Assembly (NCBI GenBank): GCA_049649525.1
Contig: JBARZE010000050.1
Span: forward strand, 372,001-436,000
Source: JAAURB01 sp049649525
GTDB lineage: Bacteria > Cyanobacteriota > Cyanobacteriia > Cyanobacteriales > Microcoleaceae
DNA: 64,000 nt
Direction: 5' to 3'
Below, piece after piece: positions 28,717-37,642 of this stretch (positions are counted from its first letter, which is position 1; each line of letters starts with the position of its first letter). The notes below the pieces were generated by a model. The model saw only the letters and a program-made list of their open reading frames with translations, was not told the DNA's origin and ran no database searches. The position numbers and the translations under genes are program-made.

Positions 28717-29148
28717 ATGAGATTGCGAATCTTTCCGGTTGTTCTCGTTTCTGTTTTAATCGGAATGATAACTTGGCTCTGGGTTCCCCCAGCTTTAGCT
28801 GCCATTCAGATGAAAGTTTCTGATTTAGGTTACAAAGACTGTCCTCCAGAACTGGCTGAGGGTACAGTGTCGAGTTTTTCCAGTCAAGGAGCAAACTGTT
28901 TTTTGGTGACAGGAACACTCAACAATACATCCGGCAAATATATTTATGATGCTGATATTTTCGGCAGAATTTATGATGTTAATGATAACCGGGTGATGCA
29001 AAACCGGACTCGACTTGGTGGTATTGATGAAGTTCCGCTGGGAAAAAGCGAATTTGAAATCCGGATTTCTGTACCCACTAATCTAGAAACCCCTTTACAA
29101 TTAAAGCAGTTTAAAGCATCAGGATTTGCGGGTCGAATTGGTCGTTAA
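28717..29148 (+). CDS. Exported conserved hypothetical protein
   Basis: 143 residues. Signal peptide (1-29, ending PPALA). The mature domain is a beta-sandwich-like unit: ANCFLVTGTLNNTSGKYIY, then DADIFGRIYDVNDNRVMQNR and a terminal LKQFKASGF. This layout (FxxLx-type domain with 'd.GrvyD..g') occurs in many cyanobacterial periplasmic proteins of unknown function. Followed by a terminator. Confidence 0.62.
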   Translation: MRLRIFPVVLVSVLIGMITWLWVPPALAAIQMKVSDLGYKDCPPELAEGTVSSFSSQGANCFLVTGTLNNTSGKYIYDADIFGRIYDVNDNRVMQNRTRLGGIDEVPLGKSEFEIRISVPTNLETPLQLKQFKASGFAGRIGR

Positions 29149-29164
29149 TTCTAATGTTTGATTG

Positions 29165-29206
29165 GGTGGGTTCAACACAAAATTAATTGTCGTAACCCAC
29201 CGTTTT
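29165..29206 (+). terminator. Rho-independent terminator
   Basis: Eight-base-pair stem ggtgggtt/aacccacc followed by gtttt, 16 bp after the stop of the 143-aa gene. Confidence 0.7.
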
Positions 29207-29251
29207 CAATATTATCAGATTTGAGGTTTTTTCTGGTAATACTCAGTTATT

Positions 29252-30562
29252 TTAGCTTTCCATTGCGGCGACAGACTTGGGGACGGCAGCGGTTAAAACT
29301 TCGCAACCCGTCGTTGTTACTAACACATCATCCTCAATCCGAATTCCAATTCCTCGCCAACGTTGATCCACTTCCGGTTGTCCTTCTACGGGTTTAATTT
29401 CAGGAGAAATATAAATACCCGGTTCAACGGTTAACACTTGTCCAGGTTGCAGGGGTTGAGGGTTTTCTCCCCATTGATAAACCCCGACATCATGCACATC
29501 TAAACCCAACCAATGTCCGGTACGGTGCATATAAAAAGGTTTATATTTTTCCTCTTTAATAATCTCTTCAATATCTCCTTTTAAGAGTCCTAAATCCATC
29601 AAACCTTCAACCAAAATCCGCACCGCTGTATCATGAACTTGCTTATAAGGGTTGCCCGGTTTAATCTGATCAATTGCCGCCAATTGCGCCTTTAAAACTA
29701 ACTCATAAATCGTTTTTTGTTCCGGTGTAAACTTCCCATTTACCGGAAATGTTCGAGTAATATCAGCATTGTAATATTGATAAGAACATCCCGCATCGAT
29801 TAAGAGTAAATCATTATCTTGTAGCTGACAATTGTTTTCAATATAGTGCAAAATACAACTATTAACACCAGAGGCAACAATGGATGGATAAGCGGGATTT
29901 CCCCCATTCATTGCAAAAATATGTTCAATTTCCGCTTGGATTTCATACTCATATTTTCCCGGTTGTGCAATTTCTTTTGCCAAATTATGAGCATTAACAG
30001 AAATATCAGCCGCTTTCCGCATCTTTGCCAGTTCCGAATCTGTTTTAATTAATCGCATCGGGTGCAAAATAGTCCCCGCATCTTGTAAAGCAATTGGGCC
30101 TGTTCCATGTTTTGGATACACGCGAATGAACTGTTGCCAATGCCTTAAAATCTTTTGATTAAAGCCTTGATCTCGTCCTAAGCGATAATAAATTTTATCT
30201 GCTTTTTTCAGGTATTGAGGCAGCTTTTCATCTAATTCATGAATCGGATATGCTTCATCTGCACCGTATTTTTCTTTCGCTTGGTCAACTCCAACCCGAT
30301 AACCCGTCCAGGTTTCTTTTTCTATATCTTTAGGACGGACAAATAAAACAAATTTATGTTCTTCATGATGAGGCGCAAACACCGCTACCGCATCAGGCTC
30401 ATTAAATCCGGTTAAATAGAAAAAATCACTATCTTGGCGATAAGCATATTCAACATCATTGTGCATGACAGCCATTGGCGCACTTCTAAAAATCGCGGTT
30501 CCATTGCCAACTTTTGCTAATAATTGTTGCCGTCGTTGTTGATATTCTACTGGTGTTGTCAT
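29252..30562 (-). CDS. pepP: Xaa-Pro aminopeptidase (aminopeptidase P, M24B)
   Basis: 436 residues. N-terminal creatinase-like domain (YQQRRQQLLAKVGNGTAIF) and a pita-bread catalytic domain with metal ligands in LIDAGCSYQYYNADITRTFP, HRTGHWLGLDVHDVG, TVEPGIYI and GIGIRIEDDVL. Removes N-terminal residues preceding proline. Cytosolic. Confidence 0.92.
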   Translation of the reverse strand: MTTPVEYQQRRQQLLAKVGNGTAIFRSAPMAVMHNDVEYAYRQDSDFFYLTGFNEPDAVAVFAPHHEEHKFVLFVRPKDIEKETWTGYRVGVDQAKEKYGADEAYPIHELDEKLPQYLKKADKIYYRLGRDQGFNQKILRHWQQFIRVYPKHGTGPIALQDAGTILHPMRLIKTDSELAKMRKAADISVNAHNLAKEIAQPGKYEYEIQAEIEHIFAMNGGNPAYPSIVASGVNSCILHYIENNCQLQDNDLLLIDAGCSYQYYNADITRTFPVNGKFTPEQKTIYELVLKAQLAAIDQIKPGNPYKQVHDTAVRILVEGLMDLGLLKGDIEEIIKEEKYKPFYMHRTGHWLGLDVHDVGVYQWGENPQPLQPGQVLTVEPGIYISPEIKPVEGQPEVDQRWRGIGIRIEDDVLVTTTGCEVLTAAVPKSVAAMES

Positions 30563-30831
30563 CGCTACATTATGATTAAATAGAAAGATAAATTATAGCA
30601 ATTTTAAATAGATATAGCATTCTTAAATCCCAGACAAAAACTTTGGTTTAATGAATCACAAAGATACTCATGACACAGAGGGAAGACGATAGAGAATTTT
30701 TATCAACCCTGGCCGGATTACTATAGTAACAAATCAGTCGTCTTTACTATTGTATTATAAAATAATGATAAAGTATTCAAGATACAATGCTCCGGTAAAA
30801 TATACTTAAATCTTATTTTAGGAGTCTCACC

Positions 30832-31248
30832 ATGACAGATGAAGATAAACTCCTCATTAGCCTAGCTATTATCAGAATTAGTATTGGGATTTTTTTCCTA
30901 GTGTGGTCAATAGAAAAAATTGTTGCACCAGAACTGGCTCAACGAGTTTTTAAAAACTTTTATTTCTCTGAAATCAGTCCGGGTGTTTCCGTTATTATTG
31001 GGATTATTCAAACTATTATTATTTTAGCTTTTTTATTGGGATTATTTAAAACCTTTTCCTACGGCGCATTATTGGGAATGCACGCTGTTTCTGTCTTCTC
31101 AACCTATCAACAATTATTAAATCCTTATCAACCGCCTAATCATCTTTTTTGGGCAGGCGTTCCAGTATTAGGAGCATTAATTGCATTATTTATCCTCCGA
31201 AAAAGTGACCGATTACTCACTATAAATTTAACATCATTTCAAAAATGA
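30832..31248 (+). CDS. DoxX-like four-helix membrane protein
   Basis: 138 residues, four hydrophobic helices. The start IRISIGIFFLVWSIEKIVAP matches the DoxX-family pattern. Strong ribosome binding site (TAGGAG). The exoprotein gene starts 10 bp after its stop, so the two are almost certainly co-transcribed. A role related to secretion or redox is only a guess. Confidence 0.72.
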   Translation: MTDEDKLLISLAIIRISIGIFFLVWSIEKIVAPELAQRVFKNFYFSEISPGVSVIIGIIQTIIILAFLLGLFKTFSYGALLGMHAVSVFSTYQQLLNPYQPPNHLFWAGVPVLGALIALFILRKSDRLLTINLTSFQK

Positions 31249-31258
31249 ACCTTGAAAC

Positions 31259-34200
31259 ATGAATAAATCTTTACCTTTTATATTATCAACATCTTTAGTT
31301 TTTCTCAATTTAAATAGCTATAAAGCTAATGCACAAATCGTTCCGGATAATACATTAGGTTCAGAAAAATCTATTGTTAATCCGATTAATTCACAACGTC
31401 GTCAAATTGAAGGCGGGGCAATACGAGGAAGTAATTTATTTCATAGTTTTCAAGAATTTAATATTCAAAATGGAACTAGTGTTTATTTTGCTCATCCTAT
31501 TGGGATTGAAAATATATTATCTCGGGTAACCGGAAACAATCCAAGTAATATATTCGGCACTTTGGGAGTATTGGGGGAGGCTAACACTTCGACTGCGCTC
31601 AGTGTGAACCTATTTTTAATTAATCCTAACGGCATTATCTTCGGCCCTAACGCCCGTTTAGACCTGCGAGGGTCATTTTTTGCCTCAACTGCTGATAGCA
31701 TTCGTCTGGGGGAAAATGGCGAGTTTAGCGCCACTCAACCCAATAATAATACATTATTAACCGTTAATCCTTCAGCATTATTTATTAATCAATTACCCTT
31801 AGGGAACAGTAATTTATCTAACTCTCCTCTCCTCACAGGAGAGGGGTTGGGGGAGAGGTCAATATCAAACTCTCCTGGAGAAAGATTAATTATTAATCAA
31901 TCAACCGCTGATGGTGTGGGTTTACAAGTTCAACCCGGACAAACATTAGGATTAATAGGCGGAAATATTATAATTGATGGCGGTATTTTAACGGCAGAAC
32001 AAGGAATAATTGAATTAGGCAGTATTGGTAATAATAGTACAGTTACACTTAATCAAAATAATACAAATTTCACTTTAGATTATTCAGAAGTTAATCAATT
32101 TCAAGATATTCAACTGAGTAATAATGCGTTAATTGATGTCAGTGGTGAAGGCGGCGGTAGCGTTCAAATTCAGGGTCGAAATATTAGTTTAACTGAAAGT
32201 TCTTTAATTCAATCCAATACTTTAGGAAGTGAACAAGGCGGAACTTTAAAAGTTAATGCAGAACATTTACAATTGCAAGAAGGCTCATTATTAATCACAG
32301 CAACATTTAATAGTGGTAGCGGCGCTAATTTAAATATCAATGCACAGAAGATTGAAGCGGTAGGATTATCACCAGAGGGTACAAGAATTAGCGGTATTTT
32401 TAGCGACGTGGTGGCTGGAAGTTCAGGCATTGGTGGGGATATAACGATTAATACCGAACAGCTTTATTTGCTTGATGGGGCGCAATTAGGAGCCAATGTA
32501 TTTGGGGCAGGTAAGGGCGGAAATATTACTGTAAATGCTGACAACATTGAAGTTGACGGAGTCGGTTTTTTTCAAACTTCCGATCCACAGCAACTCATAC
32601 TTTCTAATTTTTTAAATGGACAATTTCCCAGTGGAATTTTAGCAATTGTTGAACCCCAAGCAACAGGTGACGGTGGAAACATTAATATTAATACAGAACA
32701 ACTGACTATACGAAATGGTGCTGCTACGGGTACAGCAACTATTGGTGCGGGTAATGCAGGTAACCTGAATGTAACAGCGAACGAGATTAATATTATTGGC
32801 AATGCTGCGGGTGGTTTTCCATTTAGTAATTTAATTAGTACTGTAGTTAGTCCGTTTGGTACAGGAGATGGGGGAGATATTAATCTTGAAACAGAACGTT
32901 TAACTGTGCAAAATGGAGCGCAAATTCGAGCAGGAACTTCAGGAGTAGGAGATAGTGGTGATATTACAGTTTACGCCAATGAAATAGAGATTATTGGTTC
33001 TTCAGATAATGAGTTATTTCCCAGTAGTATTTTGGCAGATGTTGAAAATCTTGATAACTTATTTCCGGGTGCAATTGGTAGCGGTAATGGCGGTAATATT
33101 TCTATCGAAACCGAGCGTTTAACCCTTCTCCAAGGGGGACGAGTCAGTGCAGCAACTTCAGGAGTAGGAGATGGGGGAAATATTAATATTAATGCCACTG
33201 AAAGTATTAAAGCAAATGGAGTTTCTCCAGATGGTGAATTTGTCAGTGGTTTGTTTAATAGCTTAGCATCTGGGAGTTCTGGTCATGGCGGTAATATTAC
33301 AATTAATACACCCATTTTCAGTCTAACAGCAGGCGGGTCAATTGGTGGCAATGTCTTTAGTAACGGAGATGGAGGAGATATTACCGTTAATGCAAACGTG
33401 ATAGAAATTATCGGTGGCGATGCAGCCCGTAGCACCAATCCTCAACAGCAACAAGTGATAGAATTTATTAGGGATCAAATTCCCAGTACTATTAGCACAT
33501 CAGTGTTTCCGGGTGGCACTGGGACAGGAGGTGATATCACCCTTGATACTCAACAACTGACTATACAAGCGGGTGCAACCGTGAGTGCAGGAACTTTTGG
33601 TGCAGGTAATAGCGGTAATCTCAGTATTCAAGCAGACAACATTGAAATCAGCGGAGTCGCAACCACAGGCTTTCCTCCGAGTAATATCTCAACCGGTGTT
33701 ACTTCTCCCACCGCAATAGGAAAAGGAGGCGATTTAAATATCGAAGCCCAACGCATCACATTAACAGACGGGGGCAGCATTCAATCGGGTACATCGGGTA
33801 TCGGAGACAGTGGTGATATGATGATTCGTGCGGGCGAGATTGAACTTTCTAGTCGTTCAGTTGATGGTATTTTTCCCAGTAGTATTTCCACCAGCGTACA
33901 AGACCTCTCTGCATTTATTCCCGGCGCAATTGGTAGTGGAAACGCTGGGAATTTAACCATAAACAGCGATAGCATTACTTTAACAGACGGTGCAGAAATT
34001 TCTGCCAGTACCTTTGGTAGTGGAGAAGCGGGTAACATCTCAATCGATTCATCCCAGATTCAACTTGATAATAGCTTAATTAGTGTTAATAGTGGTGCAA
34101 ATGCAGTCGGAACCGTTGGCGGTATTACGATTGATACAGAAAACCTTACCCTCACAAATTCTGCGGTCGAAACAGTCACACTCGGACTTGGAGATGCAGG

Positions 34201-36898
34201 AAATATTCGGGTGAATGCCAATAATATTACAGCCAGCGGTGTAGCCAACGATCCGGTTTTCCCCACAGACCCAGAAAACAATCAATTTCTTGCGGGTATA
34301 CGCAGCATTGTCGGAACCACAGCTACCGGGAACAGTGGGGATATTACCGTTGATACGCAACAGTTAACATTATCGAATGGGGGAGTTATTGCCAGCGTCG
34401 TCCGGGGTGCAGGAGATGGCGGAGATGTTAACGTTGATGCGGAGAATATTGATATTCGTCAAACTGTTACGGCGACGACTCAAGATCCTTTACTATCAGC
34501 ATTTTTATCTGTTTTTAATAACCAATTCAACTCAGGATTATCTACAACCGTATTTCCAGGAGGCAGTGGAGATGGGGGAAACCTTAGCGTTAATGCTTCA
34601 ACCATTAGCTTACAGGAGAGTGGAATCATTGGAGCTGGTACTATCGGTATGGGTGATAGTGGAAGTATCAGTATTCGTGCCTCGGATATTGAAGTCACAG
34701 GCAGCAGTCCGGCATTTCCTTTACCCAGTATTGTCTTTACCTCCGCTTTTTTTGGCGCGAGTGGTCAAGGGGGAGATATCTTGATTGAAACGGATCATCT
34801 TTCCCTACGAGACGGCGGACAAATACGGGCCGGAACTTCAGGACTCGGAGATAGTGGAAATATTGCTGTTATTGCCAGTGAGATAGAATTAATCGGTCGA
34901 TCTAGCGATCTATTATTTCCCAGTAGCATCCTCACCAATGTAGAAAGTTTCAGCATTTTGGTTCCCGATGGAGTCGGTAAGGGAAATGGGGGTAATCTGT
35001 ATGTTGAAAGCGATCGCATAACCCTAACAAACGGGGGAGAAATTACCGCCAGTACGTTTGGCAGTGGCAATGCTGGGAATATCTTGGTCAATGCTAGAGA
35101 AATTGAGGCCAGTGGCGTTTCTGTGGTGAATGATATCGTAATACCAACAGGGTTGAGGGTTGATGTATTACCCGGATCTAGCGGTAACGGGGGTAATTTA
35201 ACCGTCAATACAGATCGCCTCACGTTACGAGATGGCGGACAACTCAGTACGAATATGTTTAGTTCTTCCGAAACCGTTCAATCTGGTAATTTAACCGTCA
35301 ATGCAAACGTTATTGAAGCGACAGGAGTCTCTGTAAATAGTCCCAGTGGTTTAATCACTAATGTTCAGAATGGCGCTTCTGGCAGTGCCGGAACATTGAA
35401 AGTAAATGCAGAACGCATTAGTTTAACTGAAGGTGCAGAAATTAGTTCACTCATTGCCGGAACCGGGTCAGGGGGAAATATTGAAGTTCACGCCACCGAA
35501 ATTGAGGCAGTGGGTCTTGGTATTGCAGAAGCCACAAACCCCATTGAAGAACAAATTCTATTATTCTTAGGCGGTGTATTTCCTAGTGGTATTTTAACGA
35601 CTGTATTACCCACTGCAACGGGTCAGGGAGGTAATCTCACGGTCAGTGCCGAACGAATTACAGTTAAAGACAGCGCACAGTTGGGTACAGGTACATTTGG
35701 CACAGGTAACAGTGGTGACTTGAGGGTTGAGGCTAACGAAATTAATATTAGTGGTTTGTCTGTTAATGGTTTTCCCCCCACCAGTATTCAAACTGCCGTA
35801 TTGGGTGGTAATGCCAGTGGTGATGGAGGGAATGCAACAATTGAAGCGCAACGCATTAACCTACGCGATGGCGGACAAATTCGTTCAGGCACATCCGGTT
35901 CGGGAAATAGTGGTAATTTAACTGTTATTGCCCCAGAGATAGAATTAAGCGGGACTTCTTTTGATGGTCGTTTTCCCAGCAGTATTTTAACCGAAGTCGA
36001 AGATTTTAGTGATGTTCCACCCGGAGTTATTGGTAGTGGAGATGGCGGTAGTCTCACCATTGAGAGTAATCGCATTTTAGTTGAAGATGGCGCGGCTATT
36101 ACCACCAGTAGTTTTGGAGAGGGTGCAGCGGGTTCGTTAGCAATTAATGCCAATTCAGTTGAAATGAATCAGGGTATTATTAGTGCTGAAACGGCTATCG
36201 GAACGGAAGGGAATATTTCCCTCAATACCCAACAACTGCGATTAAATAATAATAGCTTAATTACTACCAATGCCATGACAGAAGCAACTGGGGGGAATAT
36301 TAATATTGATACAGAAATAGCAGTTTTAGCAGAAAACAGTCAAATTAGCGCCAATGCGGTTGAGGGACAAGGGGGAAATATTGAACTGAATGCGGAAGTT
36401 TTATTTAGTGATAATAATAGTCAAATTACCGCCACTTCTGCCTTTGGGATTGATGGTAATGTCGAACTCAATACATTTAACGATTTTACCCAAGAAGTTG
36501 TTAATCTTCCCAGTGAAATCATTGATATCAATACATTAGTCAGCCAAAATTTGTGTCAACCCACAGAAGCAGAAATAGCCGCTGGCAGTTCGTTAGTCAT
36601 TAGTGGACGGGGAGGGTTACCACCTAATCCAACTGAACCGTTAACGGCACTACAGGGCTTAGTGGAGTGGGAAACTGCACCCCAACAGCAAGGAAATATG
36701 GAGCGACAAACTCAGCCAATTTCTATCACTGAAGCCGAGTCTAAAGTTGTCATTCGATATCCCACTCAACAACACTCACCCATTCGTCAGGCACAGGGTT
36801 GGATCGCAACCACTACAGGTGATATTGTATTAACCGAAACTCCACCCACCGTTACTCCTCAAGGTGTTCAACTGCCTCATCCTGACTGTGCTTCTTGA
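31259..36898 (+). CDS. Two-partner-secretion exoprotein (filamentous haemagglutinin N-terminal domain)
   Basis: 1,879 residues. Signal peptide (1-25), then a TPS/haemagglutination-activity domain (about 28-170; the family block LFLINPNGIIFGPNA is present). A long beta-helix of roughly 80-110-residue repeats follows, rich in GNGGNI/ITLTDGG/SGVGDSG motifs, with a cyanobacterial C-terminus (NLCQPTEAEIAAGSS, SGRGGLPPNP, a GW motif). It would be secreted through a TpsB/Omp85-type pore, which is not in the window. Two repeat insertions disturb the TPS domain and the segment after it (31584-31609 and about 31816-31876). It forms an operon with the DoxX-like gene. Confidence 0.88.
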   Translation: MNKSLPFILSTSLVFLNLNSYKANAQIVPDNTLGSEKSIVNPINSQRRQIEGGAIRGSNLFHSFQEFNIQNGTSVYFAHPIGIENILSRVTGNNPSNIFGTLGVLGEANTSTALSVNLFLINPNGIIFGPNARLDLRGSFFASTADSIRLGENGEFSATQPNNNTLLTVNPSALFINQLPLGNSNLSNSPLLTGEGLGERSISNSPGERLIINQSTADGVGLQVQPGQTLGLIGGNIIIDGGILTAEQGIIELGSIGNNSTVTLNQNNTNFTLDYSEVNQFQDIQLSNNALIDVSGEGGGSVQIQGRNISLTESSLIQSNTLGSEQGGTLKVNAEHLQLQEGSLLITATFNSGSGANLNINAQKIEAVGLSPEGTRISGIFSDVVAGSSGIGGDITINTEQLYLLDGAQLGANVFGAGKGGNITVNADNIEVDGVGFFQTSDPQQLILSNFLNGQFPSGILAIVEPQATGDGGNININTEQLTIRNGAATGTATIGAGNAGNLNVTANEINIIGNAAGGFPFSNLISTVVSPFGTGDGGDINLETERLTVQNGAQIRAGTSGVGDSGDITVYANEIEIIGSSDNELFPSSILADVENLDNLFPGAIGSGNGGNISIETERLTLLQGGRVSAATSGVGDGGNININATESIKANGVSPDGEFVSGLFNSLASGSSGHGGNITINTPIFSLTAGGSIGGNVFSNGDGGDITVNANVIEIIGGDAARSTNPQQQQVIEFIRDQIPSTISTSVFPGGTGTGGDITLDTQQLTIQAGATVSAGTFGAGNSGNLSIQADNIEISGVATTGFPPSNISTGVTSPTAIGKGGDLNIEAQRITLTDGGSIQSGTSGIGDSGDMMIRAGEIELSSRSVDGIFPSSISTSVQDLSAFIPGAIGSGNAGNLTINSDSITLTDGAEISASTFGSGEAGNISIDSSQIQLDNSLISVNSGANAVGTVGGITIDTENLTLTNSAVETVTLGLGDAGNIRVNANNITASGVANDPVFPTDPENNQFLAGIRSIVGTTATGNSGDITVDTQQLTLSNGGVIASVVRGAGDGGDVNVDAENIDIRQTVTATTQDPLLSAFLSVFNNQFNSGLSTTVFPGGSGDGGNLSVNASTISLQESGIIGAGTIGMGDSGSISIRASDIEVTGSSPAFPLPSIVFTSAFFGASGQGGDILIETDHLSLRDGGQIRAGTSGLGDSGNIAVIASEIELIGRSSDLLFPSSILTNVESFSILVPDGVGKGNGGNLYVESDRITLTNGGEITASTFGSGNAGNILVNAREIEASGVSVVNDIVIPTGLRVDVLPGSSGNGGNLTVNTDRLTLRDGGQLSTNMFSSSETVQSGNLTVNANVIEATGVSVNSPSGLITNVQNGASGSAGTLKVNAERISLTEGAEISSLIAGTGSGGNIEVHATEIEAVGLGIAEATNPIEEQILLFLGGVFPSGILTTVLPTATGQGGNLTVSAERITVKDSAQLGTGTFGTGNSGDLRVEANEINISGLSVNGFPPTSIQTAVLGGNASGDGGNATIEAQRINLRDGGQIRSGTSGSGNSGNLTVIAPEIELSGTSFDGRFPSSILTEVEDFSDVPPGVIGSGDGGSLTIESNRILVEDGAAITTSSFGEGAAGSLAINANSVEMNQGIISAETAIGTEGNISLNTQQLRLNNNSLITTNAMTEATGGNINIDTEIAVLAENSQISANAVEGQGGNIELNAEVLFSDNNSQITATSAFGIDGNVELNTFNDFTQEVVNLPSEIIDINTLVSQNLCQPTEAEIAAGSSLVISGRGGLPPNPTEPLTALQGLVEWETAPQQQGNMERQTQPISITEAESKVVIRYPTQQHSPIRQAQGWIATTTGDIVLTETPPTVTPQGVQLPHPDCAS
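31584..31609 (+). repeat. In-frame short repeat inside the TPS domain
   Basis: The palindromic word acacttcgactgcgctcag... (ends ACACT/AGTGT) adds eight codons (TSTALSVN) exactly between the usual AN and LFLINPNG of the domain. AAC is present on both sides, as if duplicated. ACTTCGACTxCGCTCAGT is a known style of dispersed repeat in filamentous cyanobacteria. Confidence 0.65.
31816..31876 (+). repeat. In-frame 'SPLLTGEGLGERS' repeat inside the exoprotein gene
   Basis: A gagaggggttgggggagaggt-type intergenic repeat with an inverted ctctcctctcctcacagg part is read through in frame, giving SNSPLLTGEGLGERSISNS. The same G-rich style occurs in the gap at about 7390-7422. Confidence 0.65.
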
Positions 36899-37642
36899 CC
36901 CACTTCCCCGACTATAGCAACGATCCCTGGTGTGTTTACAGATTTCAGTAACGAATAATCACAAATCTCTTTATTTTACAATCCTTTCACGTTCCTAACC
37001 CCTAACACCTAATACCTAACACCCGAGCGATCGCGCAAGCGTGCTATTTCAGAACTGCACAACTCTTAAAATAGATCAAGACTAATTTAAGATCTATTTC
37101 TAAAGTTATTAATTTTTAGTACTTCAGTATCCGGATATTTTGATGGGTATCAGAAAGATGTTTAATCCTTTCAAATTACAGTGAATATACGAGTCTTGAA
37201 AAATACCAATCTGACATCTATTTCTAAAATGATTAATTTTTAGTACTTAAGTATCCGGATTTTGGGTGCTGTATCATAAAAATATTTAAGAATTTCAAAT
37301 TATCGTAAATATACGGATATTATAGAAAATCATTATAAAAAATTATAGCAGCAAAATCCAACTTTAAAGCTTGTAAGCTATACATATAAACGATATTACT
37401 AAAATAGACCCTAATACTGATTTAAGTAAATTTACTATCTTTTCTTGAGCCAAAAAGTATACATGAGCGATTCTCACGAATTGATAGAGCGCGATTAAAT
37501 CATAGAGAGCAAGAAGTTATAAGAATTATAAAGGTAGTTTTTCCGGATTAGAGAAAAATGGTCATGTTAAGTGAGAAGGGTTTCATTTAGTCTGACTAAC
37601 TCAAATCCATTCAAAACAATCAAAACTCAAAAAATAAAGAAT
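36899..37642. repeat. Intergenic region with a 124-bp tandem duplication
   Basis: About 740 bp without a gene. It contains a HIP1-type word (gcgatcgcgcaagcgtgc, about 37028-37045) and short ccta-acacc words (about 36998-37025). There are two imperfect copies of a 124-bp AT-rich unit (about 37091-37214 and 37215-37338), each with ttaatttttagtactt and gtatccggat. The same offset holds for several separate words, which shows a true tandem duplication. It may carry duplicated regulatory sites for the RTX gene downstream. Confidence 0.7.

Noticed and set aside
31492..36153. Several 60-140-codon ORFs on the opposite strand of the exoprotein gene
   Set aside because: They are shadows of a long repetitive beta-helix gene, lack ribosome binding sites and have proline/serine-rich mirror composition.
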